Assembly (NCBI RefSeq): GCF_033705735.1
Contig: NZ_CP131130.1
Location: 1,305,001-1,369,000 of the forward strand
Direction: 5' to 3'
DNA: 64,000 nt
Source of the DNA: Shinella zoogloeoides
GTDB taxonomy: Bacteria > Pseudomonadota > Alphaproteobacteria > Rhizobiales > Rhizobiaceae
Shown here in pieces: positions 21,247 through 30,787 of this stretch (position 1 is the first letter of the stretch; each line of letters starts with the position of its first letter). Under the pieces are notes generated by a model, which searched no databases, was not told the DNA's origin, and saw only the letters and a list, made by a program, of their open reading frames with translations. The position numbers were made by a program, and so were the translations under genes.

Positions 21247-22695
21247 CTACTGCTGGCTTGCCCAGCAGGCGAAGCCCTTGCGCTTCAAGACCTTGCAGGC
21301 GGCCGTCGCGCGGTCCTGATTGTCGAAACCGCCGAAGCGGGCACGGTAGAGCTGTTCGCTGCCGCTGTTGACGGCGACCGTGAAGGGCTTTGCGCTGGAG
21401 AGCGCCTTGCCGCCCTGGTCCTGGGCCTTGGACAGAAGCTTCTGCGCCTGGCCGCGGTCCGGCGTCGCACCGATCTGGATCACCCAGCCCGAAGGCGTGG
21501 TTTCGGCGACGGCGGAGGTGGTCAGATTATCGACATTGCCGCCGGTGTCGCCCTGTTCCGTCAGGTCTTCCTGCGGAACGGCGGCTTTACGCTGCAGTTT
21601 CAGGGTTGCGGCGAGCGCACGCTTGCCGACGACCTGCGAGCTGTCGGCCGATGCGGCATAGGCCGTTTCGAGATGGCTTTCGGTGTAGCGGTAGGACGGG
21701 ACCGGGCCGTTTTCCGGCAGGTCGAGGCCGCGACCGGAGACAGATGCGGTGGCCGCATTGCTTGCGACTTCGGCGCTGAGCGTCGGGGCATCCTTGGTCT
21801 GGGCGATCAGATCGCCGCCGCCGCGGCGCGAGGCCTTCGGCATATAGGTGGCGATTAGCTTGCGCATCTGCTGGTCGCGGGCACCGCCCGAGCGGCCACC
21901 CATGACGACGCCGACCACGCTGCGGCCATCGGCGACGGCCGAGGTCACGAGGTTGTAGCCGGAAGCGCGGGTATAGCCGGTCTTGATGCCGTCGACGCCG
22001 CGAACGCTGCCCAGCAGGCGGTTGTGACCGTTGATGACCTGCTTGCCGAGGCGGAAGCTGCGAACGGAGAAATAGGAATAATACTGCGGGAAGTGCTGGC
22101 GCAGCGCGATACCGAGACGGGCCTGGTCACGCGCGGTGGTGACCTGCGCCGTATTCGGAAGGCCGTTGGCATTGCGATAGACGGTGCGCGTCATGCCGAG
22201 CGCGCGGGCCTTCTGCGTCATGATGCGGGTGAAGCGCTCTTCCGAGCCGCCGAGGAATTCGGCCAGCGCCGTCGAGGCGTCGTTCGCCGAGCGCGTGATG
22301 AGGCCGAGGATGGCCTGTTCGACGGTGATGGACTTGCCGGTCCCGACGCCGAGCTTTGTCGGCGGCTCGCTGGCGGCATTCTTGGAGAAGGGGACGCGCG
22401 AATCGAGGCGGATCTTGCCGGCTTCCAGCGCCTCGAAGGTGAGGTAGAGCGTCATCATCTTGGTGAGCGATGCCGGATAGCGCAGCTCGTCCGCGTCCTC
22501 GCTATAGAGTACCTTGCCCGTCTTGGCGTCGATGACGATGCCCGAGTATTTCGGATTTGCGGCGGCCGGGGTCGCGAAGGCGAGGGTGGCGACCGTGCCG
22601 ATCATCACCAGACCTTTCGCCGCATTGGCAATCGCCTGGAAAGAGCGGGGGAGAAAATCGAGGAATACGGAACGGGACACTACGTTACTCTTCAT
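21247..22695 (-). CDS. D-alanyl-D-alanine carboxypeptidase with C-terminal SPOR domain
   Basis: 482 residues from ATG 22695; the frame could start at 22773 but the signal region then begins late. A signal segment with FATPAAANPKYSG gives export. The class A low-MW PBP motifs are S76-x-x-K79 (PASLTKMM), S136-A-N138 and K238-T-G240. A variable Ala/Ser-rich linker (about 290-400) leads to a SPOR domain (about 405-482, WVIQIGATPDRGQAQKLL), which binds denuded septal glycan. It trims pentapeptide stems, probably at the division site. Confidence 0.93.
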   Translation of the reverse strand: MKSNVVSRSVFLDFLPRSFQAIANAAKGLVMIGTVATLAFATPAAANPKYSGIVIDAKTGKVLYSEDADELRYPASLTKMMTLYLTFEALEAGKIRLDSRVPFSKNAASEPPTKLGVGTGKSITVEQAILGLITRSANDASTALAEFLGGSEERFTRIMTQKARALGMTRTVYRNANGLPNTAQVTTARDQARLGIALRQHFPQYYSYFSVRSFRLGKQVINGHNRLLGSVRGVDGIKTGYTRASGYNLVTSAVADGRSVVGVVMGGRSGGARDQQMRKLIATYMPKASRRGGGDLIAQTKDAPTLSAEVASNAATASVSGRGLDLPENGPVPSYRYTESHLETAYAASADSSQVVGKRALAATLKLQRKAAVPQEDLTEQGDTGGNVDNLTTSAVAETTPSGWVIQIGATPDRGQAQKLLSKAQDQGGKALSSAKPFTVAVNSGSEQLYRARFGGFDNQDRATAACKVLKRKGFACWASQQ

Positions 22696-22815
22696 TCTCG
22701 GATTGCATATGCCGTCCGCTTGCGAGCTGCCGCGACGACCGTTTGAGGCACAATAGCCACACAGCGTTACCAATCGGTTTATGATGAATTATTGGTTTCA
22801 CAGGTTGGCCGTGTT

Positions 22816-23577
22816 TTATCGGGTGCGGGTGGTCGAGGCAGGGCGGCCGTTTTCGACGAGGGATGCGGCGAGATAATCGCGTACGCGCGCCTCCATCGCC
22901 TGCCACTGCGGCAAAAGTCTGCTCGAAAAACGGTAAAGCACAGAAAGATCGCGGCCGATGTGGATATCGCGCTGACAATCCGCGCTGGTCGATTGCGATT
23001 CGTCCGCCGGCATCATGCAGCGCACTGCATAGTCGGAGCCGTCGGGCAGAGTCCCGGTGAAGAACACCTCGCCGCCATAGCCGGAATTCTCCCGCAGCGG
23101 CTGCATCGTCAGGCCGGCCGGACCGGGTTCCGTCCGGTCGTCGAACAGGTGGCTGTAGATCGGCGCCAGCCGGCCGGACATGTCGCGCGACATGGTACTT
23201 TGCGAAAGATTGAGGAAAATCAGGCTCTCGGGCCGCGTCGCATCGTTGAAGCGGATGCGCTCGGCGTTGGAATAGCCGTTCATCTCCGGCCAGGTGAGGT
23301 AGAGATCGACGCGTTCCGTGCGGCCCGGCCGGCGCTGCTCCTCGAAGCGGATCGTATTGGCGGGAAGGCGGATCTGGTCCTGGCCGATCACGACATCCAC
23401 GGCCTCAGCACTTTCGGTATGGCCGGCAAGCGCGATGCGCTCACCCAATGCGCGGCCGGCGACGCTGATGGCGAGCGTCAGCCCGGCGAGAACCGCGATG
23501 CCGACGGTCAGGCGCGTCAGCAGGCGATTGGAGATGAGCGGGGCATGGTCCTCGTTGCCGGTTGCCATCGCAGCCAT
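22816..23577 (-). CDS. Membrane-anchored periplasmic protein, unknown function
   Basis: 253 residues. A cytoplasmic tail of about 20 residues and one membrane anchor (LTVGIAVLAGLTLAISVAG) precede a hydrophilic periplasmic domain. Features there include FEEQRRPGRTERVDLYLTWP and a pair of Cys (RCMMPADESQ and SADCQRDI) that could form a disulfide. Start candidates are 23577 and 23568. It lies 120 bp upstream of the carboxypeptidase on the same strand. I do not recognise a named family. Confidence 0.75.
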   Translation of the reverse strand: MAAMATGNEDHAPLISNRLLTRLTVGIAVLAGLTLAISVAGRALGERIALAGHTESAEAVDVVIGQDQIRLPANTIRFEEQRRPGRTERVDLYLTWPEMNGYSNAERIRFNDATRPESLIFLNLSQSTMSRDMSGRLAPIYSHLFDDRTEPGPAGLTMQPLRENSGYGGEVFFTGTLPDGSDYAVRCMMPADESQSTSADCQRDIHIGRDLSVLYRFSSRLLPQWQAMEARVRDYLAASLVENGRPASTTRTR

Positions 23578-23821
23578 GTCGCCTCGCGCTCCTTCGACCC
23601 GTCCATTGCGGGACACCTGGGCGGAGGGTCTGCCAACATGGTTAATTTTCGGTTGAGGATTTGGGCGGGCATGCCCTCAAAAAGGGAGCGGCCGGTTCCG
23701 GGACAGGAGAACCGGCCGCAGGGCCAAGGTCGGGGACGGGGATTGGGGGACTGACCGGGCCCTTTCTGTTGCCCGGCGAAGCCGCCGGGCAGTCTCTTCG
23801 CGCGCCCTCGGGCGCCGGTCG

Positions 23822-24421
23822 TTACCTGACGCTACCGACAGCTTCGGCGCGGCCATCCTGCAGCTTGACCCACTTGCCGGCATTGGCCGACGACTGGCGC
23901 TTGAGGAAGCGGTATTCGGTCTCCGACCAGAGCAGGACCTTGTTGCGCATGTTGTCGAGCACGAAGTCGCCGCGGTCGGTGCGCACGGTCAGGACCGCGT
24001 GGCCTTCGCCGTTCGGCTGGAGGACGACGGTGATCAGGAGGTTCGCGGGCGAGATGCCGGCTTCCATCAGGCGCTTGCGCTTGATGAGGACATAGTCCTC
24101 GCAGTCGGCGGCATATTCCGGATAGGCCCACTTCTCCTCGACGCCGTAGATTTCCATGTCGGTCATCGGCGCGAATTCGGTGTTGGCGGCGTAGTTGACG
24201 TTGAGGATCGTCTTCCAGTTTTCCTGCGTCAGCTTGAGCGGGCCGTCGTCACGGCCGTTCGGGCCGCATTCGCTGGCATTGAGCTTGCAGAATTCATAGT
24301 GGCCGATCGGCTGGTTGGTCGCGCCTGCAAGCGGCGTGTTGGCCGGCAGCGCCATGGCGGCCTGTGCCGCAACCAGGGAAAGGAGGAATGCAAACGTCCC
24401 TGTCTTGATGATTTTTGTCAT
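23822..24421 (-). CDS. Periplasmic transglutaminase-like cysteine proteinase (BTLCP family)
   Basis: 199 residues with an N-terminal signal peptide (cleavage around AAMALPAN, residues 20-26). Catalytic triad candidates of the bacterial transglutaminase-like family are C107 (AADCEDYVLIKR), H141 (GEGHAVLTV) and D156 (VLDNM). Related LapG-type proteases cleave surface adhesins under cyclic-di-GMP control. Many stand-alone rhizobial members have no known substrate and no LapD partner is seen here. A PilZ protein is encoded 480 bp away. Confidence 0.88.
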   Translation of the reverse strand: MTKIIKTGTFAFLLSLVAAQAAMALPANTPLAGATNQPIGHYEFCKLNASECGPNGRDDGPLKLTQENWKTILNVNYAANTEFAPMTDMEIYGVEEKWAYPEYAADCEDYVLIKRKRLMEAGISPANLLITVVLQPNGEGHAVLTVRTDRGDFVLDNMRNKVLLWSETEYRFLKRQSSANAGKWVKLQDGRAEAVGSVR

Positions 24422-24847
24422 TGCTATGTCCCCGTTCGATGAGGCGACAATGACAGCTATGTTTTGAGCTTGCGCGAAAAGCCGAAGTAGAACTTAGTTC
24501 AAATCAAGATAGCATAAGCATAAAACAAGAATAGAATTTGAGATTGATTTGAACTGTATTTGAAGCGAATTTGATTAAAATTGTAGCGAATACCCTCGCG
24601 GTTGCGGGCTTTCATCTTCCAGCCATGCTGCTGATTCATAATCGTTTTTCGATTTAAGCAGGTGATATTGGGCTGGGTTCGGCTTATTGGAAGCCGGAAT
24701 TTCCATGCGGATGAGCGCTGGCACAACGTAGTCGTCGGGCATAATGCAAACCTGCATCGCTGCGTTTTTCCCGATGATGGACGCGCGCGGCAGAATTTTT
24801 TTTGATTTTCTCTTTCGAGAATGTGCCTCGATCCGGGCTGAAACAGC
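24422..24847. other. AT-rich intergenic stretch
   Basis: Between the BTLCP and PilZ genes lies a segment visibly richer in A+T than its surroundings, with repeated GATTTGA/GAATTTGA-like words around 24500-24590. It contains a possible 60-residue minus-strand frame at 24575-24757, listed separately. No RNA family, phage attachment site or transposon end is recognised. Confidence 0.5.
24575..24757 (-). CDS. Possible small hypothetical protein
   Basis: A 60-residue frame from an ATG at 24757. It contains MPDDYVVPALIRMEIP and a Pro/Asn-rich middle, and its residue mix looks protein-like rather than a shadow frame. No clear ribosome site lies at the usual distance, and the AT-rich context differs from neighbouring genes. 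It could equally be chance. Confidence 0.25.
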   Translation of the reverse strand: MQVCIMPDDYVVPALIRMEIPASNKPNPAQYHLLKSKNDYESAAWLEDESPQPRGYSLQF

Positions 24848-24871
24848 AAAGGGCCCCACGGGGCCCTTTTT
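24848..24871 (-). terminator. Terminator downstream of the PilZ gene
   Basis: Perfect stem GGGCCCC/GGGGCCC around a two-base loop, flanked by A3 on the left and T5 on the right of the plus strand, so it could act in both directions. It lies 34 bases after the PilZ stop. Confidence 0.75.
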
Positions 24872-24904
24872 GAAACAATATCGGCTTTCGGCTGTGCCGG
24901 AATG

Positions 24905-25516
24905 CTACAGGAATGCGGTGAGGGCTTCCCGCGACTGGACGGACGAGAACTCGATGGCGACGCCTTCCTGGAAGTGGCGCACGACTCGCCCCTTCATGTT
25001 GCCGAGCTGGACGGGCGTGCCGAGGGCAGGGCGGACGTCGATGTCGACGGCGGCGCCCGAAAGCGAAAGGTCGATGATGCGGCAGGGATAGCGCCGGCCG
25101 TCGTCGAGCGTCAGGTCCGTGCGTGTATTGCGCGGCGTGAGGCGGTCGTGGCGACGATCTTCCGGCAGGCCGAGTTCGTGCCGGTTGGCGATCCAGGTGA
25201 GCTGAGCCGCGAGCTTTTCCCGCTTGCGGTCCGTCGCGTTCAACTGGATGACGAAGCCGTCTTCGCGCAGGATCGCGACGGAGCCCTCGATGCGGCCGAC
25301 ATGGTCGATATAGGCGATGATGCGCTCGCCCATCCGCGGGCGCGCGCTGCAGACGAAGCTGGCGTCGCCCGGCGACATGTCGAGGGCGGTGCAGTCGAAT
25401 TCGTCATGGCTGGCTAGCATCAGGCGGCCGGGCAGGTTCACCGAGACGCGCTGGAAGTTGCGCTGGTCGGGTTGCGCTGCTCTGGTTGCCGGCGATGCTT
25501 GCTGGAAAGAGTACAT
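24905..25516 (-). CDS. Tandem PilZ domain protein
   Basis: 203 residues with two PilZ-like barrels. The first starts at about residue 20 (RNFQRVSVNLPGRLML ... DMSPGDASF). The second starts at about residue 120 (RRHDRLTPRNTRTDLTL ... IIDLSLSGAAVDID). The RxxxR and D/NxSxxG halves of the c-di-GMP-binding signature are partly recognisable in the second copy, so ligand binding is plausible, but the first looks degenerate. Such proteins link c-di-GMP to motility or exopolysaccharide. It is followed by a terminator and is probably monocistronic. Confidence 0.85.
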   Translation of the reverse strand: MYSFQQASPATRAAQPDQRNFQRVSVNLPGRLMLASHDEFDCTALDMSPGDASFVCSARPRMGERIIAYIDHVGRIEGSVAILREDGFVIQLNATDRKREKLAAQLTWIANRHELGLPEDRRHDRLTPRNTRTDLTLDDGRRYPCRIIDLSLSGAAVDIDVRPALGTPVQLGNMKGRVVRHFQEGVAIEFSSVQSREALTAFL

Positions 25517-25617
25517 GAGCGCGCGTGCCTGATCGTCCTATCTCTTTCCAACCCTTAACCTTTCGGGGTTAACAGAAGGTTTGCCGGAGCGGGAAAATGT
25601 CGCCTCGGGTTGTGGTT

Positions 25618-26286
25618 TCAACAACCTTTGGGCGATGTTGGTTGCGTTTCCGCCAATCCGCCGTCCTTCCGCCCGCCTTCGAAAATGCGCAGGTGCATGA
25701 CCCGGCTGATCTTCTGGCCGAAGCCGGCCGGTCGCATGGCCATGACGGATGTCGGCATGGGGATCGGCGGGCGGTTGCCGGCCAGATCGTCCTTGCGCGC
25801 GGGGTCGATGACCGAAAGCGCATCGAGCGTGGCATAGCGGAAGGCCGAGAGCGGCTGGCGCTGGCCGGGCAGGGGGGCGAAGGTGCCGATGATACGGTCG
25901 GCCGCCCGGCCGGCGGTCGCAAGCGGCAGCAGCACGATTTCCGCCTCGGTATTTTCCAGCGCGCCGTCGACGAGCCGGATCCGCATGATCGCGGGCACGG
26001 CCTCGGCCATGACGTTTTCCGCCATGCGGGCCACGCGGCTGCGCTGGTCCGGGGCAAACAGCGCGTCGAAATCCATGCCCTTCAGCTCGCGGGCGAACTG
26101 GGCGCACATGCGCGTGCCGGCGAGGCGAAAGCGCGGCGCATGCAGTCGTCCATACTCCAGCATGAAGACGTCCGGCAGGATCGCCGCGATGTCGGCGGGT
26201 TCGATGGTGCTCCGCAATGGCACGGCGCGCTCGCCGCGCTGGCGCGTCCAGTAATCGTAAAGCGTGGTTGCAGCTCTGGTATGCAT
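25618..26286 (-). CDS. PAS-domain protein (PAS_5 / DUF family)
   Basis: 222 residues. The N-terminus (LYDYWTRQRGERAVPLRS) and the core FMLEYGRLHAPRFRLAGTRM match the alphaproteobacterial PAS_5 family, a stand-alone PAS-like sensor with no output domain. The last 50 residues are low-complexity and basic. No signal peptide is present, so it is cytosolic. Ligand and partner are unknown. It diverges from the rhomboid gene with a 290-bp gap that holds no recognised element. Confidence 0.8.
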   Translation of the reverse strand: MHTRAATTLYDYWTRQRGERAVPLRSTIEPADIAAILPDVFMLEYGRLHAPRFRLAGTRMCAQFARELKGMDFDALFAPDQRSRVARMAENVMAEAVPAIMRIRLVDGALENTEAEIVLLPLATAGRAADRIIGTFAPLPGQRQPLSAFRYATLDALSVIDPARKDDLAGNRPPIPMPTSVMAMRPAGFGQKISRVMHLRIFEGGRKDGGLAETQPTSPKGC

Positions 26287-26576
26287 GCTCGTTCTTCCGT
26301 CTGCTCTGTCCCGCTACGGCACGCCGAAGGCGGTGCAGGGGGCATTTGTGAGAGACTGTGCGAGTTTCGTGCCAGACGGATATTAAGGTTAACGATTGGT
26401 TTCCATTGCGCGACCGGCCGGCTTGAGGGAACATCCGGCATCCCTTCACGAGGGAATGGTTTACTGCACATCTGTTTCGCCCCGGGGATTGGGGGCACCG
26501 GCCGTCGGCGAAAGCTGTACGGCCTTTCTTTTCTCGATATAAGCACGAATCGATTTTTGAGTTGGGTGGTTCGGTC

Positions 26577-27320
26577 ATGAGTAACGACGGCATCGAAGTG
26601 CAGGGTGACGGGTTCGAGGCCCGCAAGCGGGAGCCGGCGTTCAACCTGCCCGGAAGCCTCGTCTTCGTTCTCGGGCTGCTGACGCTCGTCCATCTGGTGC
26701 GCACCTATGTCCTGTCGCCGTCGGCCGACGAATACGTGCTGCTGGAATTCGCCTTCATCCCGGGACGCTATGCCGTTCCGTTCTCCGAATGGGACCTGAG
26801 CTGGCTGTGGAGCCCGGTCACCTATTCGCTGCTGCATGGCGGCTGGGAGCACCTGATCTTCAATGCGTTCTGGATGGTCGCCTTCGGGGCGCCCGTCGTG
26901 CGGCGCATCGGCACTGTGCGGTTCTTCCTCTTCTGGTGCCTTTCGGCCATCGCGGCCGTCGCTTTCCACACAGCCCTGCACTGGGGCGCGATGATCCTCG
27001 TCGTGGGGGCCTCCGGCGTCGTGTCGGGCCTGATGGGCGCAGCGGCGCGCTTCGTCTTTTCGCCGAGCGGGCGCGTCAGCCGGCAGTTTGCGCATCTCAA
27101 CCGCCGACTCACCATCCCCGAAGCACTCTCCAACCGGTCCGTGCTGGTCTTTTCCGGGATCTGGTTCCTCACGAACTTCCTGATCGGCTTCGGCCAGATA
27201 TTCGGTTCGGTGGCCGCCGGCGGGGCGGTGGCGTGGGAAGCGCATATCGGCGGCTTCCTGTTCGGCTTCCTGTTCTTCCCGATCTTCGACGTTTCCGTGG
27301 CCGAGAGCCGGCGGGATTAA
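26577..27320 (+). CDS. Rhomboid-family intramembrane serine protease
   Basis: 247 residues with six or seven membrane helices. The catalytic dyad is S146 in VVGASGVVSG and H223 in EAHIGGFLFG. The HGGWEHLIFNAFWM segment (about 87-100) is the conserved HxxxN region that stabilises the oxyanion. It cleaves membrane-spanning substrates within the bilayer. The ATG at 26577 is chosen over a TTG at 26562. No substrate is evident nearby. Confidence 0.92.
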   Translation: MSNDGIEVQGDGFEARKREPAFNLPGSLVFVLGLLTLVHLVRTYVLSPSADEYVLLEFAFIPGRYAVPFSEWDLSWLWSPVTYSLLHGGWEHLIFNAFWMVAFGAPVVRRIGTVRFFLFWCLSAIAAVAFHTALHWGAMILVVGASGVVSGLMGAAARFVFSPSGRVSRQFAHLNRRLTIPEALSNRSVLVFSGIWFLTNFLIGFGQIFGSVAAGGAVAWEAHIGGFLFGFLFFPIFDVSVAESRRD

Positions 27321-27505
27321 CGATAGTCTATTAGCCGTCTTGCAATCGCCTCTTTCGTGGCGCACCATGACATCGTTCCGGTTCGCACATGCACACCGGA
27401 ACAGGGTAGCATCCGCAAGGAGGAAGGGATGCCGCCCCGTACTGGCAGGGCATCCCTGCGCGGATGTCCCGCCTCTCAGCGTCATGATGCACACGGGAGG
27501 TACGC

Positions 27506-27934
27506 ATGTATGTAAGGACTATACTGGACGAAAAAGGCCGCAACGTCGTAACCGGCGGCCCGCAGCTCACCGTAAGGCAGGCTGCCGTCTATCTGCATGA
27601 AAATCATATCGGCGCCATCGTCATCGTGGATCGAAATGACCGAATCGCGGGCATTCTGACCGAGCGCGATATCGTGGCCGCCATCGCCCGCAGCGGCGGC
27701 GAATGCCTGGACAAGCCCATTTCCTCCATCATGTGGGGCAATGTCCATCGTTGCGGCGAAAACCAGACGGTCGAGGAGCTCATGGAAATGATGAGCACGC
27801 TGCGCGCCCGCCACATCCCCGTGGAAAAGGACGGCCGCCTGGTGGGCATCATCTCGATCGGCGACGTGGTGAAATCCCACATCCGCGCGATCCAGCACGA
27901 AGCCGAAGCCATCAAGGCCTATATCGCAAGCTGA
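27506..27934 (+). CDS. CBS-domain-pair protein
   Basis: 142 residues made of two CBS domains (about 10-65 and 75-135), with GILTERDIVAAIAR and GIISIGDVVKSHI closing each. The ATG follows GGGAGG. Stand-alone CBS pairs bind adenine nucleotides (AMP, ATP, SAM) and regulate partner proteins; the partner is not evident here. It is 185 bp downstream of the rhomboid gene and converges with the patatin gene. Confidence 0.9.
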   Translation: MYVRTILDEKGRNVVTGGPQLTVRQAAVYLHENHIGAIVIVDRNDRIAGILTERDIVAAIARSGGECLDKPISSIMWGNVHRCGENQTVEELMEMMSTLRARHIPVEKDGRLVGIISIGDVVKSHIRAIQHEAEAIKAYIAS

Positions 27935-28039
27935 TACGGCACCGAACGGGTTCGGGCGGAACGATCTCCATCGCTCCGCCCGCCGCCCATTTCGTCTTTC
28001 CCGTGCAAGAACCGGTCGCTTCTTCCGGAAAGCCCGCAT

Positions 28040-29002
28040 TCAGCGGGCCATCACCACTTCCAGCATCCGCTTGATCTCGAAAATCCGCGCCTTGCCCTCG
28101 AGATAGCCGCGTTCGATGGATTCACCGGCGCGATGGAATTCCGAAAGGCCGATATCGGCCAGCTTCGGATGCAGCGCGAGGTCCGGCGGATCGCCGGCTA
28201 GGCGCGCGCGGGAAATCCGGTCCTGGATGATGTTGAACGACTGCACCATGACGCTCGTCAGCCCGAGCCGGGCGGCGCCGTCCTCCTGCTTCTGTTCTTC
28301 GATCTTCTGCGGGCCCGCGCTGTGCTTGATCACGGCCGAGCGGCCGTAGAGGTCGTAGTTGAGGTTGACGGCGACGACCAGAAGCTCCTCATGCGCCCGG
28401 CAGACGGAAACGGGCACCGGATTCACCAGAGCGCCATCCACCAGCGTGCGGTTGTTGCACTTGATCGGCTCGAAGATGCCGGGCAGGGCATAGGACGCGC
28501 GCAATGCCGTGATCAGCGAGCCGCTGTTGATCCAGACTTCGTGGCCGCTGTTGACCTCCGTCGCCACCGCGACGAAGGGCCGGTCGAGATCCTCGATCGA
28601 CAGGTTCTCGATATGCTCCTGCATGCGCCTGGTCAGCCGCATGCCGCCGAAGAGGCCGGAGCCGCGAATGGTGAAATCGAGGAGGCTCGCAATGCGGCGC
28701 ATGGTGAGCGAGCGGGCGAAGGCCTCCAGCTCGTCGAGCTTGCCGGCCAGATAACAGCCGCCGACGAGGGAGCCGATGGAGGTGCCGGCGATCATGCCCA
28801 CCTCGATGCCTTCTTCTTCCAGCGCCCGGAGCACGCCGATATGGGCCCAGCCGCGGGCAGCGCCGCCGCCGAGGGCAAGGGCGATCTTCGGCTTGCGCGG
28901 CGGGGCCGGCGCGGGAATGTGGGAAACGTCGTTCATGGAAGGTCCGCCGGGATCCGAGGCATCCGCCGTTACGAGGCTACGATTGAAACTCCAGTTCAAC
29001 AT
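28040..29002 (-). CDS. Patatin-like phospholipase (RssA type)
   Basis: 320 residues. The patatin fold is marked by ALGGGAARGWAHIGV (oxyanion loop), nucleophile S75 in AGTSIGS and catalytic D189 in LVDGA. The catalytic dyad is complete, so lipid acyl hydrolase activity is expected. The start at 29002 is decided by a GGAGG ribosome site six bases upstream; the ATG at 28936, closer to the conserved core, lacks one. The product is probably cytosolic or peripheral at the membrane, as RssA-type proteins lack a signal peptide. Confidence 0.9.
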   Translation of the reverse strand: MLNWSFNRSLVTADASDPGGPSMNDVSHIPAPAPPRKPKIALALGGGAARGWAHIGVLRALEEEGIEVGMIAGTSIGSLVGGCYLAGKLDELEAFARSLTMRRIASLLDFTIRGSGLFGGMRLTRRMQEHIENLSIEDLDRPFVAVATEVNSGHEVWINSGSLITALRASYALPGIFEPIKCNNRTLVDGALVNPVPVSVCRAHEELLVVAVNLNYDLYGRSAVIKHSAGPQKIEEQKQEDGAARLGLTSVMVQSFNIIQDRISRARLAGDPPDLALHPKLADIGLSEFHRAGESIERGYLEGKARIFEIKRMLEVVMAR

Positions 29003-29355
29003 TCCGGACCTCCGTTCCCTAAAGGAATTCGCGGTAAAGCAAACGGTTCCGCCAATTGGCTGCCCTCGGAAGCACAATAAATGGCAGAATAGTTGCAATC
29101 TGTGACGCGGGGAACTTTCGGGACAAAAAATCCCGGAAAGAGCACTTTTCTCGAGGCGAAAGACGGGGGCCTGCCCCGGATACCGCTACCCCTTTTAGGG
29201 TGGCGTCGGAAACCTTTCGAAGCGCATGCGAGCGATGGGGTTCCATATCCTGATCCGCATGGCGGGGATAAGGTCCGCCATGCTTGGATTAGGCGACCCG
29301 ACAGGTTGCCAAATGGTAAATCCGTGCCGGAACGGGACGCTATTCGTAGAGATGC
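29003..29355. other. 353-bp intergenic region with an inverted repeat
   Basis: Upstream of the patatin gene and downstream of hisI. It holds a perfect 9-bp inverted repeat GCATGGCGG/CCGCCATGC (29257-29265 and 29275-29283, nine-base loop) about 70 bp after the hisI stop. It could end or stabilise the folE-hisI transcript, but there is no T run on either strand. A smaller GGGA/TCCC hairpin lies around 29119-29136. No gene is convincing. Confidence 0.5.
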
Positions 29356-29808
29356 TTAATTTTTGCTGTAGACGGCCGCCGGGTCGAATTGCGGCTCGCC
29401 GCCGGTGATCGTCAGCACCGCGCCGTCCGGGCCGCCCGAGACCGTGCGGTAGAAGCAGGAGCGGCGGCCGGTATGGCAGGTGGCGTCGTGGCCGGCGACG
29501 GAGACCTTCAGCCAGACGGCGTCCTGGTCGCAGTCGGTCCTGAGTTCCACGACGGTCTGGAGATTGCCAGAGGTCTCGCCCTTCTTCCAGAGTGAATTGC
29601 GCGAGCGGCTCCAGTAATGCGCGATGCCGGTCTCGATGGTGAGCGCCAGCGCTTCGGCGTTCATATGGGCGACCATCAGCAGTTCGCCGTCCTTCGCATC
29701 CGTCACGACGGCGGTCACGAGGCCGTTGCCGTCGAAGCGGGGAGTGAAGGCCGGGCCTGTCTCCAGCTCGGCCTTGTCCCTGGAGGGGGCTTGGAAGGTG
29801 ATCGGCAT
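29356..29808 (-). CDS. hisI: Phosphoribosyl-AMP cyclohydrolase
   Basis: 150 residues, the monofunctional proteobacterial form without a HisE domain. Motifs: [30 protein letters not shown], the Mg-binding DCDQDA, and zinc Cys residues in [10 protein letters not shown]. It opens the adenine ring of PR-AMP in step three of histidine synthesis. The gene follows folE by 35 bp on the same strand, so the pair is likely an operon. Confidence 0.95.
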   Translation of the reverse strand: MPITFQAPSRDKAELETGPAFTPRFDGNGLVTAVVTDAKDGELLMVAHMNAEALALTIETGIAHYWSRSRNSLWKKGETSGNLQTVVELRTDCDQDAVWLKVSVAGHDATCHTGRRSCFYRTVSGGPDGAVLTITGGEPQFDPAAVYSKN

Positions 29809-29843
29809 GGCGGTCGGCTCCGTCGGGCGGAGCCGGCTGTCAC

Positions 29844-30455
29844 CTAGCTCCGGATCATCGTCATGAACCGGACCTGTTCGGCCGGCTCGGTCTTGAAGGC
29901 ACCGGTAAAGGTGGTGGTGAGCGTTGTCGAGCCCTGTTTCTGGATGCCGCGCATGGCCATGCACATATGCTCGGCCTCGATCATCACGGCGACGCCCCGC
30001 GGGTTCAGCGTTTCGTCGATGGATTTGGCGATTTGCGCCGTCATCGTCTCCTGCGTCTGCAGGCGGCGGCCGAAGATCTCCACCACGCGGGCGATCTTGG
30101 AAAGGCCCAGCACCCGGCCGTTCGGCAGATAGGCGACATGCGCCTTGCCGATGATCGGCACCATATGGTGCTCGCAATGAGAGAAGAACGGAATGTCCTT
30201 CACCAGCACCATGTCGTCATAGCCGGCGACCTCCTCGAAGGTGCGGCCGAGCACATCCTCGGCGGCAAGGTCGTAGCCGGAAAAGAGCTCGCGATAGGCT
30301 TTCGCGACGCGCTTGGGCGTGTCGAGCAGGCCCTCGCGCTGCGGATCGTCGCCGGCCCAGCGAAGCAGAACGCGAACCGCGTCTTCCGCCTCTTTCTGCG
30401 TGGGGCGGCCGGCATCATCCTCGACGCGGGGAAAATTGGTGACTATGGCGTCCAT
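29844..30455 (-). CDS. folE: GTP cyclohydrolase I
   Basis: 203 residues. It converts GTP to 7,8-dihydroneopterin triphosphate, the first step of tetrahydrofolate and pterin synthesis. Signature regions are [20 protein letters not shown] (zinc Cys and His) and [20 protein letters not shown], with the second zinc Cys in [11 protein letters not shown]. Because the zinc ligands are intact, this is the canonical zinc-dependent type IA enzyme rather than FolE2. It is upstream of hisI in one transcript. Confidence 0.96.
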   Translation of the reverse strand: MDAIVTNFPRVEDDAGRPTQKEAEDAVRVLLRWAGDDPQREGLLDTPKRVAKAYRELFSGYDLAAEDVLGRTFEEVAGYDDMVLVKDIPFFSHCEHHMVPIIGKAHVAYLPNGRVLGLSKIARVVEIFGRRLQTQETMTAQIAKSIDETLNPRGVAVMIEAEHMCMAMRGIQKQGSTTLTTTFTGAFKTEPAEQVRFMTMIRS

Positions 30456-30787
30456 GGACCCATTGACCTTTCTGCAGGTTACCTGACGTGTTTATCGGAC
30501 TCGCCACTGGCCATTCGCCTAACCCTGCAGGCTTGGGTTCCGTTGGCGGGCTCCGGGGCTTTCAGGTCATCGCTCATCAGTGCGATCGACCGTCCGGCAC
30601 GGTTTCCCAAACAACAGGTGATGGTTCGACACTTGTAAAACCCTCACCCCAATACGAGTTATCATATAGTATCGAACAACCACTGCGAAAGAGGCCTGAG
30701 GCGACACGCCGTGCTTTTTTCCCGACGAGGCCGGAATAATCTCCTCGGATCATTGAAGATTCCGCAAAAAGCGCGGAAAACAGGGCC
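30456..30787. other. 332-bp divergent intergenic region
   Basis: Separates folE (minus) from the IscU-like scaffold (plus) and must carry both promoters. A small hairpin TTCCGC/GCG-C-GGAA lies directly before the scaffold gene (about 30761-30780). No operator for a known iron or Fe-S regulator can be assigned by eye. Confidence 0.4.
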
